The position numbers and the translations under genes were made by a program. From JBDNFP01 sp041689775 (GTDB taxonomy: Bacteria; Bacteroidota; Bacteroidia; Cytophagales; Spirosomataceae), in assembly GCA_041689775.1 (NCBI GenBank), contig JBDNFP010000068.1:1-20466 (forward strand): 20,466 nucleotides of DNA, read 5' to 3'. Shown here piece after piece: positions 7,876-14,233 of this stretch (its first letter is position 1; each line of letters opens with the position of its first letter). Under the pieces are notes generated by a model that did no database searches, had not been told where the DNA came from, and saw only the letters and a list, made by a program, of their open reading frames with translations.

Positions 7876-8685
7876 TTAATCGTTGTGCACGTGGTCTACC
7901 ACAAACATTTTCATATAATTATCAACAAAAGGGCCAGCCACGGCTGGGTTGTGCACACTGTTGGTTTCGGCTAGTTTGATTGTCGTGGTACCGTTGAATA
8001 CTTTCAGGAAATCAGCTACCAAGTGTACCGTCGGCGCGATAGTTTTACGAACCGTAGCCGTGCTGTTGAGGGCTAATGTTACCGCACGGATATTATTGGG
8101 AGCCACCGCAGCACGACCTCCGTAGCCACCAATGTGCATTTCAAAAGCACGCTTTCCCGCCGAGTTGAGCGGTACGACAGGCGAAGTACCCTCCATCTTT
8201 ACAAAAATATAGCCCGAGTTCCACGACCAGTACATAGCATCACTGCCGTAAGAGGTAGGGTCCAACACGCCCGTACGGGCACCAATGTTGGAGACACTGC
8301 GAGTACTATCCACCCCAATAATAAAGCTAATTTCTTTGTAGTCAGCCGCCGGAACATCTTTCAGTTCAGGTTCCCAGGAGGTAGGGTCGGATTGACGGAC
8401 GAGGAAGTACTGATTCGGAAATTTCACTACACTACCGTCGGCCTTTTTCAAGGCTATGTTACTGATAAAATAGTTAAAGGTAGTGAGCGTAAATTCTTCA
8501 CCAGAAACATTTCTATAGGCAGTAGTACCCAAGGCCATTTTCTGAGCCCCTACGCGGTTGTCAAATTCCAACTTTACGGTACCCATATCGTTTGCTCCGA
8601 TGGGTTCTACGGTATCATTGTTACAAGCCAGCAAAAAAGCAGCGGCAAAGAAAAGTGCAAAAAAATAGTTAATTATCGTTTTCAT
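7876..8685 (-). CDS. MbnP-family lipoprotein
   Basis: 269 residues, intact. The signal peptide ends with the lipobox LLAC (Cys21), so it is a membrane-anchored lipoprotein. The middle contains TFNYFISNIALKKADG and YWSWNSGYIFVKMEG (Trp153, Trp155), landmarks of the MbnP family, and the tail has the His pattern VDHVHND. In methane oxidisers MbnP carries a Trp oxidised to kynurenine by the diheme partner MbnH and binds copper. Here the position between two diheme peroxidase genes supports the same pairing. The Cys residues of the four-Cys subgroup are missing: Cys21 is the only Cys seen. It is the only member of the peroxidase-to-transporter block without an internal stop. Calling it copper-related is inference. 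Confidence 0.82.
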   Translation of the reverse strand: MKTIINYFFALFFAAAFLLACNNDTVEPIGANDMGTVKLEFDNRVGAQKMALGTTAYRNVSGEEFTLTTFNYFISNIALKKADGSVVKFPNQYFLVRQSDPTSWEPELKDVPAADYKEISFIIGVDSTRSVSNIGARTGVLDPTSYGSDAMYWSWNSGYIFVKMEGTSPVVPLNSAGKRAFEMHIGGYGGRAAVAPNNIRAVTLALNSTATVRKTIAPTVHLVADFLKVFNGTTTIKLAETNSVHNPAVAGPFVDNYMKMFVVDHVHND

Positions 8686-8721
8686 GAAATTTAGTATTTG
8701 TTAAATAACCCACCAATAGTT

Positions 8722-9828
8722 TTACCGAACAGGAAAACCGTCGGGCTCGGCGAAGCGGGGATTTATTAAAAATTCGTTATCAGTTAATGTATTCAGGAAG
8801 GCGATTAGTTTGGTCTTCTCGTCTTCGTTTAAGGGTACGCCCAGTGTACTATCAGCCCGCCGAAACATCGGGTCAAGCGTGGGGCTATCGTGCATACCGC
8901 TACCATAAAAATCAAGTACTTCTTTTAGTGTCTTAAAACGTCCGTCGTGCATGTACGGCAGTGTGGCCACGATATTACGCAGACTAGGTACCACAAAGGC
9001 AAAGCGGTCAGCCGGCTTACCCGTTACCCGGAACCGCCCCTCGTCTACTACCACTTGAATCGTGGCTTTACCATTGACATACACTACCTTACTCCGTTCA
9101 AACGGCGCCAGACCGTTGTTCCGAAAGCTCTGATCCGTAAACAGCTCACCAGCGTGGCAGTTGATACAACCCTTGCTTTCGAATAGCTGCTTTCCTGCTA
9201 GCTCCTCGGCCGTAAACATGACCCCGTTTTCTTTCCGAACGTAGTGGTCGTACTTCGACTGAGCCGAAACCAGCGCGAGCATAAACTGCGTGAGCGCGTT
9301 AAGCATCTTGTCTAACGTGACCTCTTCCCTTCCGTAAGCCGCTTTAAACAAGACCGGATACGTTGTGCTTGAACGGAGCTTTTTCACCACGTTTTCCATG
9401 GTATCATCCATCTCGTCCGGGTGTTCAATCGGAAAAATGGGTTGCTGTTCCAGATGCTCGATACTACCATCCCACTGAAAACGCCGCAGCCAAGCCAGGT
9501 TCTGTAACGGTAGCGCATTACGCAAGCCCGTCCGGCCATTGATACCGTGACTGAGGTCGTGCAAATGATGCGTAAACCCGTGGTTCTGCCGGTGGCATTC
9601 GCCGCAGGCAATGGTGCTATCACGCGACAAAATTCCATCGTAGAAAAGTGTCTTACCCAGGGTGAAACCTTCCTCCGTTACCAGATTTTGGTCAATAAGA
9701 TATACGGGCTCAGGAAAATTAGCCGGACGCTCAAATAAAGCCTCCGGTTTAGTTTCCGGAGTAGTAGTTTCTGGGGACTAACAAGCACTCAACAGTAGGA
9801 TCGTCAGCCCAAACAGCCAATTTTTCAT
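8722..9828 (-). pseudogene. Diheme cytochrome c peroxidase (MauG/MbnH type), lipoprotein, TAG after the lipobox
   Basis: The frame starts at ATG 9826-9828 and gives 368 codons, interrupted only by TAG at 9778-9780 (codon 17), straight after the lipobox LLLSAC. The following frame is complete: FERPANFPEP, heme site 1 CGECH at 75-79, heme site 2 CINCH at 221-225, VPSLRNIVATLPYMHDGRF, and a normal C-terminus. A TTG at 9630 could restart translation, but it would drop the signal peptide, and an unexported c-type cytochrome would not receive heme. I therefore regard the gene as broken by one substitution unless the stop is suppressed. It is clearly a paralogue of the peroxidase at 6803-7825. It is likely first or second in the cluster's transcript. 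Confidence 0.8.
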
Positions 9829-9976
9829 AGCACTAGTAGGTATTAAGTGATAGCTCAGGCACAATCATACGTGGTAGCCCAGGACAACCAAAGCACGATT
9901 GAGCGTACATTGAATCTGTTCCGAGAGTAGTTAAACAAACGGTAAAGAAGCGGAGCTAATCAATAAAAGAAGGAAA
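9829..9976. other. Gap between the CX9CX3C gene and the peroxidase
   Basis: No gene, hairpin or exact TAnnTTTG box is visible. The spacing of about 150 bases still allows one transcript through from the upstream promoter. Confidence 0.3.
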
Positions 9977-10378
9977 TTAGGCAGCTTGCGGGGGGTGAAA
10001 GATATCTGCCGTAGCCGCATTCATCAGGAACGGGCACGAGTAAGCGAATCCAGTGTGTGTATATGGAAGTGGTATTGCCTGCGATGATGCAAAGGATACA
10101 AAGTAGGTGTGGCAGTCCGTAATGTTTTCCAGTAGCTTGAACATGAAGGCCCGTTGCGCCTGCTGCTCTTCCTGCTCCTGTACGGTAGCAAGACGGATAG
10201 CAAGGTAGCATTTACCATCACAATGCAACTCAGGACGGTCTTTATTTACGCAAAAATTATTGATAATAAATTCTTTGCGAAGCTTGTAGTCGAGGTACAA
10301 TAGGGGCATCACCCATGCTTTGATACACATGAGTACTAAAAACCCGATCGCAATGACTTGTCTTGCTGAACTCTTCAC
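9977..10378 (-). CDS. Small membrane protein with CX9CX3C motif
   Basis: 133 residues from a GTG at 10376-10378. A longer frame begins at ATG 10441, but an exact promoter box (TACTTTTG, 10430-10423) lies inside that extension, and relatives as I recall them start a few residues before the membrane helix. The helix spans about residues 9-29. The motif CVNKDRPELHCDGKC places three Cys at residues 43, 53 and 57; the tail ends IFHPPQAA. I recognise this as a widespread, uncharacterised Bacteroidetes family. The clustered Cys and the MbnP neighbourhood suggest metal binding or redox sensing, which is inference. It is the first gene of the minus-strand cluster. Confidence 0.7.
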   Translation of the reverse strand: MKSSARQVIAIGFLVLMCIKAWVMPLLYLDYKLRKEFIINNFCVNKDRPELHCDGKCYLAIRLATVQEQEEQQAQRAFMFKLLENITDCHTYFVSFASSQAIPLPYTHTGFAYSCPFLMNAATADIFHPPQAA

Positions 10379-10422
10379 ACTAATTATAACGTCTGACCTA
10401 CTGACGTTCTTATCCTTGTGTG

Positions 10423-10430
10423 CAAAAGTA
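10423..10430 (-). promoter_or_regulatory. Bacteroidetes -7 box TACTTTTG for the CX9CX3C gene/MbnP cluster
   Basis: The minus strand reads TACTTTTG, an exact TAnnTTTG match, 44 bases before the proposed GTG start. It would give a leader of roughly 35-40 bases. A -33 box is not clear. It may drive the whole peroxidase/MbnP cluster. Confidence 0.45.
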
Positions 10431-10457
10431 AACACATACAAATAAGCACCCAGTGAC

Positions 10458-10886
10458 CTAGGTCAGTTTTTGTATTTTTCCGGTACGAATAATCCAATAG
10501 AGTAGTATACCGATTGGGCCGAGCATAAAGCAGAAGAAGATAGGAATAACTACCCACCAGTGCGGAATACCCCGCTCCTGAGCGTCGCGCAGCACTACGC
10601 TACCCGCGATGAGGTCGAAGGCCAAGTAGTGAATCCAACCCGCCAGCATTACGCCATCTCCACCGTTTTGGAAGAGTCCCTTTACTCCGGCTAGCGTACC
10701 GAAAGCCGCAAAGTCAACGAGGCCGCCGGAAAAAAGGTAGTAGGCGTATAGTACCGCTAGTAGCACCGGAATAATGAACGATTTAACCAGAAACTGGGTC
10801 ACAAACCAGCGGGGCGCAAACCCCATCAGTAACCACTGAGGCATGACAATAGTACTGGCAATCTGGAAGGCCTGATCAGGAGTCAT
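10458..10886 (-). CDS. ABA4-like membrane protein (DUF4281)
   Basis: 142 residues with about four membrane helices: IASTIVMPQWLLMGF, FLVKSFIIPVLLAVLYAYYL, IHYLAFDLIAGSVVL and VVIPIFFCFMLGPIGILLYW. The motifs W-HYLAFDL-AG and the C-terminal FCFMLGPIGIL are typical of the ABA4-like family, named after the plant factor needed for neoxanthin formation. Bacterial members often sit with carotenoid or photolyase genes; their reaction is not established. It is divergent from the photolyase gene, with 79 bases between the starts, so a shared light-responsive control region is possible. Confidence 0.82.
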   Translation of the reverse strand: MTPDQAFQIASTIVMPQWLLMGFAPRWFVTQFLVKSFIIPVLLAVLYAYYLFSGGLVDFAAFGTLAGVKGLFQNGGDGVMLAGWIHYLAFDLIAGSVVLRDAQERGIPHWWVVIPIFFCFMLGPIGILLYWIIRTGKIQKLT

Positions 10887-10965
10887 ATCGAATAGGATTG
10901 GTAGAACCTGAGAATTTAAACAATAAATCGATACGATCCGTTAAAACTGTTTAAAAATACTATCT

Positions 10966-12453
10966 ATGCTTCCCGTTCACGTGGTTTGGTTTAAGCGGGA
11001 TCTTCGCTTGCGGGATCACGCTCCGCTCAAAGAGGCGCTCCGAGTGGGGCATCCGGTTCTACTACTGTACATCTGGGAGCCTTCTCTACTGCAAGACCGG
11101 CACTACTCGGCAAGACACTGGCGCTTTGTGGGCGAGTCGATTCGCTGCCTCAACGAACAGCTGTTACCTTACCAGGCAAGCGTGCGGCAGGTGGTGGGTG
11201 AGGTAGTAACTACCTTGGAACAACTCCATCAGCAGTATTCCATCGCGGCCCTGTATTCGCACGAAGAAACGGGACTACGAATTACCTACCAACGCGACAA
11301 GCAAGTAAAGGTTTTTTGCCGATCAAACGGTATTCTCTGGCAAGAGTACCAAACCAACGGGGTACAACGTGGCCTGAAAAACCGGTCTACGTGGAAAGAA
11401 GACTGGCATCACTTTATGAATGCTCCCCTGCAGCAACCCAACTTTTCTGGTCTACCAACACAGGTCGCTTCCATTGAACTGGAAAACGAAATAAAAAGTT
11501 GGGAGGAGCTACCACTGATCAACCTTCCCACGACGACGACGGTCGGATTTCAGCCCGGGAGCGAGGCGTCGGCTCACCGCTATTTGGGAAGTTTTTTTGA
11601 AAGCCGGGCCAATCAATACAGCCGTAGTATCTCCAAACCTCAGGCTAGCCGGCGGAGTAGCGGGCGTATTTCACCCTACCTTACCTGGGGTAATATATCG
11701 GTCAGGATGGTTTTTCAACGGTATAAACAAGCCTTGAAAGACGGCAAGATTTCCCGCCGGAACTTACTGGCTTTTGGCTCACGGTTACGCTGGCACTGCC
11801 ATTTTGTGCAAAAATTTGAAAGCGAAGACCGGATGGAGTTCGATAACATCAACCGTGGCTACGATACGATGGAAAAGTCAATCGATGAGCGCTACTTCAC
11901 GGCTTGGGCTACCGGGCAAACCGGCTATCCGCTGCTAGATGCCTGTATGCGCTGCCTGCACCAAACCGGGCACATCAATTTCAGAATGCGAGCCATGCTC
12001 GTTTCTTTTCTGACGCACCTACTTTGGCAGCCCTGGAAACCAGGAGCGGTACATTTGGCCAGTCTTTTCCTCGACTTTGAGCCGGGTATTCACTATGCTC
12101 AATTTCAGATGCAAGCCGGAGTGACGGGAATCAATACGGTCAGGATTTACAACCCCATCAAGCAGTCGTACGACCACGATCCGGAGGGCATTTTTATCCG
12201 GCAGTGGGTACCTGAGCTAGCCAATTGCCCCCTACCCTTCCTTCACGAGCCCTGGAATATGACTCCGATGGAACAAAGTATGTACAACTTCACCCTGAGT
12301 GTTGACTATCCTAAACCGGTCATTGAATTCGAAAAAGCGCACCGCCTAGCCCGTGAGCGCACCTGGGCCATGCGGAAACAACCGCTGGTAAAGCAGGAAG
12401 GTGCACGGATTCTGAGCCAGCACGTGGTTCTGGGGAAAAGGCGTGGGGGATAG
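10966..12453 (+). CDS. Photolyase/cryptochrome family flavoprotein, divergent subgroup
   Basis: 495 residues. The N-terminal Rossmann-like photolyase domain starts VVWFKRDLRLRDH (6-18) and binds an antenna in relatives. The C-terminal FAD-binding domain (about 205-490) has TGYPLLDACMRCL, INFRMRAMLVSFLTHLLWQPW and RIYNP. The family repairs UV pyrimidine dimers with blue light or acts as a sensor. Two segments depart from class I enzymes: RLRWHCHFVQKFE (273-285) replaces the usual WREF region, and IHYAQFQMQAG (375-385) replaces NNGGWQW, which normally supplies the Asn next to flavin N5. I recall this variant in other Bacteroidetes, so it is probably a subgroup and not a damaged gene. CPD repair activity is therefore uncertain. 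It is divergent from the ABA4-like gene. Confidence 0.88.
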   Translation: MLPVHVVWFKRDLRLRDHAPLKEALRVGHPVLLLYIWEPSLLQDRHYSARHWRFVGESIRCLNEQLLPYQASVRQVVGEVVTTLEQLHQQYSIAALYSHEETGLRITYQRDKQVKVFCRSNGILWQEYQTNGVQRGLKNRSTWKEDWHHFMNAPLQQPNFSGLPTQVASIELENEIKSWEELPLINLPTTTTVGFQPGSEASAHRYLGSFFESRANQYSRSISKPQASRRSSGRISPYLTWGNISVRMVFQRYKQALKDGKISRRNLLAFGSRLRWHCHFVQKFESEDRMEFDNINRGYDTMEKSIDERYFTAWATGQTGYPLLDACMRCLHQTGHINFRMRAMLVSFLTHLLWQPWKPGAVHLASLFLDFEPGIHYAQFQMQAGVTGINTVRIYNPIKQSYDHDPEGIFIRQWVPELANCPLPFLHEPWNMTPMEQSMYNFTLSVDYPKPVIEFEKAHRLARERTWAMRKQPLVKQEGARILSQHVVLGKRRGG

Positions 12454-12511
12454 TATTTTGAGCCTCATGTTCAAACCTAGCTTCTGAACACCTCTCTTTG
12501 TGATTGACCGT

Positions 12512-12562
12512 GCCGCCGCTCGGTTTCACCGAGTGGCAACGATGATACAGCCCTCCGGGCTG
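12512..12562 (+). repeat. 51-bp double-hairpin intergenic repeat, copy 1
   Basis: It contains two small hairpins with 3-base loops: CTCGGT-TTC-ACCGAG and CAGCCC-TCC-GGGCTG. It matches copy 2 (13964-14014) at 49 of 51 positions in the same orientation. It lies between the convergent ends of the photolyase and the outer-membrane protein gene and may also help termination. Confidence 0.75.
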
Positions 12563-12645
12563 CTTGACAACATGATGCCCACACCCACAAATAGAATCTA
12601 CTACCAGTACATTTCCCTGAGAGAAAATTAGCAGTTTCTTGGCAC

Positions 12646-13365
12646 CTACCTGTTAAACCAATAGTGTAGTTGTAGAGTAGTACCGAACGATACGATGGGG
12701 TCATAGGAATCAAAGACAATACCAACCCCCGGATAATAAGGCGTATCGCCTACCCCAGCAATACGATAATGTAGGCTGACACGGGTGATCCAACGCAGCA
12801 AAAACTGCGGACTCAACGGTATATCATAGCCATAGTACAATTCTATGCCCACCCCAATATTTCGAGTAAATCCTTGACCAATATAGTCCCCAAAAGTAGG
12901 GCCATTGAAGCGGTAGTCCGTTCGGTACGTGCAGTAGGTAGCCATTCCGGATAATCCGATGCTGGACCGCCCCCCAACCTTTCCGACAAGCCACTCAGTA
13001 CCCACCTTCGCGTACCAGCCAGATACCCGATCCTTTACCTCAACGCCCTCTGTATACTGTATTTCCGACTGAGCATAGCCGACCAGTCCGGTTAGGTATC
13101 GGTTAGTACTTGTTTGCTTTCGGGCTACTATTTCAAAAATCCCCCGGTTAAACATCGTCGCTGAACTATACAACGGCCGGGGCAATTGATTTCCAATCAG
13201 CATGTAGGGGATATTCTTAAAAACATCGATTCCAATACTGTACTCCCTTGGCTGATCGATTTTTGAGGGATTCTGTGAAGTAGTATCAACCACTACCGTC
13301 TGACCGGCAGCTGACCTAGCTAAAAAAATATTGAGTACAAGAGCAAGTATACTATATGAACGCAT
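12646..13365 (-). CDS. Predicted outer-membrane beta-barrel protein, function unknown
   Basis: 239 residues with a signal peptide (about 1-21, ending SAAGQ). The mature part consists of alternating hydrophobic/polar strands rich in Tyr, Gly and Thr, such as YLTGLVGYAQSEIQY, GIGVELYYGYD-like segments and the final FGTTLQLHYWFNR with aromatic residues near the C-terminus, as in outer-membrane barrels. No known family is recognised. The start is 7 bases after the stop of the lipoprotein gene at 13373, so the two form one operon and probably act together. The pair is bracketed by copies of the 51-bp repeat. Confidence 0.78.
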   Translation of the reverse strand: MRSYSILALVLNIFLARSAAGQTVVVDTTSQNPSKIDQPREYSIGIDVFKNIPYMLIGNQLPRPLYSSATMFNRGIFEIVARKQTSTNRYLTGLVGYAQSEIQYTEGVEVKDRVSGWYAKVGTEWLVGKVGGRSSIGLSGMATYCTYRTDYRFNGPTFGDYIGQGFTRNIGVGIELYYGYDIPLSPQFLLRWITRVSLHYRIAGVGDTPYYPGVGIVFDSYDPIVSFGTTLQLHYWFNR

Positions 13366-13372
13366 GATGGTC

Positions 13373-13849
13373 TTACGGATTTCTAGTCGTGACTATGATA
13401 CCTAGCGGTCTGCTCCTATTCCATCTTGTCGGTCCTAAATAGGAGTTGTACTCTACACTTACGTTAGCTATCGTGGTTCTAAAACGAGGGCTGGCGTCAG
13501 GTTCCGCCAAATCGATATAGTATCCACATTGCTTTTTTATGTCGAAGATCCGTTTATAAAAAAGCGTGAGCGTATCGGTTTGATTTTCAGAATAGAGAAG
13601 ATAGGTAGTACTATCCTGCAACATCGAAACCGGCAACCCAACCGTATTACCAAATAATCCGGGCTCCAACGCTCTTAAAAAAGCAGAATCTGACTGAGTC
13701 CCTAGCGCACTGATTCTATATAGCGTCGGTAAAGAACTCCGATCTATATTTAATTGAATAGTTGGCTCAGCCTGCGGACCGCAATCATAGCATCCCAACG
13801 AAATACAGGCTACCACCAACAAAAGGGAGCCCGAGAGGTAGTTTTTCAT
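13373..13849 (-). CDS. Predicted lipoprotein, function unknown
   Basis: 158 residues from the ATG at 13847-13849. An earlier ATG at 13873 would put eight polar residues before the signal peptide. The signal peptide NYLSGSLLLVVACISLGC ends with the lipobox SLGC, followed by YDCGPQ. Two further Cys occur, one in the CYDCGP region and one in KKQCGYY, and could form a disulfide. The rest has beta-strand character. I do not recognise the family. It is the first gene of the two-gene operon with the barrel protein at 12646. Confidence 0.72.
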   Translation of the reverse strand: MKNYLSGSLLLVVACISLGCYDCGPQAEPTIQLNIDRSSLPTLYRISALGTQSDSAFLRALEPGLFGNTVGLPVSMLQDSTTYLLYSENQTDTLTLFYKRIFDIKKQCGYYIDLAEPDASPRFRTTIANVSVEYNSYLGPTRWNRSRPLGIIVTTRNP

Positions 13850-13888
13850 GCGATGATGTGAGTTAATAAACACTTATCTTTCGACTTT

Positions 13889-13919
13889 TAAATATACACA
13901 TAGAGTACTTTTTTGACAA
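13889..13919 (-). promoter_or_regulatory. Probable promoter TTG-N20-TATATTTA of the lipoprotein operon
   Basis: On the minus strand a TTG (13919-13917) is followed after exactly 20 bases by TATATTTA (13896-13889), which matches TAnnTTTG except for the last base. The spacing fits the Bacteroidetes -33/-7 promoter, and the -7 box lies 39 bases before the start codon. Confidence 0.45.
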
Positions 13920-13963
13920 GTTAGTTGGAGAAGGTTGATGATTTTTTGCTCTTACTGCTCTTT

Positions 13964-14014
13964 GCCGCCGCTCGGTTTCACCGAGTAGCAACGATGATGC
14001 AGCCCTCCGGGCTG
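13964..14014 (+). repeat. 51-bp double-hairpin intergenic repeat, copy 2
   Basis: The same two hairpins as copy 1, with 2 differences in 51 bases. It lies in the 384-base divergent region between the lipoprotein gene and the iron-sulfur photolyase. Between copies 2 and 3 only a short CCCTACGGG hairpin-like piece is seen. Confidence 0.75.
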
Positions 14015-14068
14015 TACTAGTATTTCCAGACCCTACGGGCCACTATTCTGTTTAGTAAACAATCGGAA

Positions 14069-14119
14069 GCCGTCGCTTGGCTCCGCCGAGCAACCATTAT
14101 GGGGCAGCCCTCTGGGCGG
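14069..14119 (+). repeat. 51-bp double-hairpin intergenic repeat, diverged copy 3
   Basis: It has the same layout and length as copies 1 and 2 but differs in sequence. The first hairpin is GCTTGGC-TCC-GCCGAGC. Its innermost pair changed from T-A to C-G and another pair became T-G, so pairing is kept. The second hairpin, CAGCCC-TCT-GGGCGG, is weaker. Conserved structure with changed sequence points to an element that matters as a fold. Confidence 0.6.
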
Positions 14120-14233
14120 TGCTACGAATAATTCTAAAAACTCAGTAAATCCAGCACCATATTACTAACAGCCCTTCCTAAACCTTTCCAACTTCCCCGA
14201 GTTTACATTTTACTATCAATAACAAATCACTTC

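Noticed and set aside
9384..9638. Second minus-strand frame inside the peroxidase region as a possible frameshifted part
   Set aside because: It overlaps the true peroxidase frame, which is continuous there with both heme sites; no frameshift is needed.
5892..9828. A variant genetic code in which TAA/TAG encode Gln throughout the genome
   Set aside because: Other genes in the window end normally at TAG or TAA (sulfatase TAG, exbD TAG, receptor TAG, CX9CX3C gene TAA) and use CAA/CAG for Gln, so a global reassignment does not fit.
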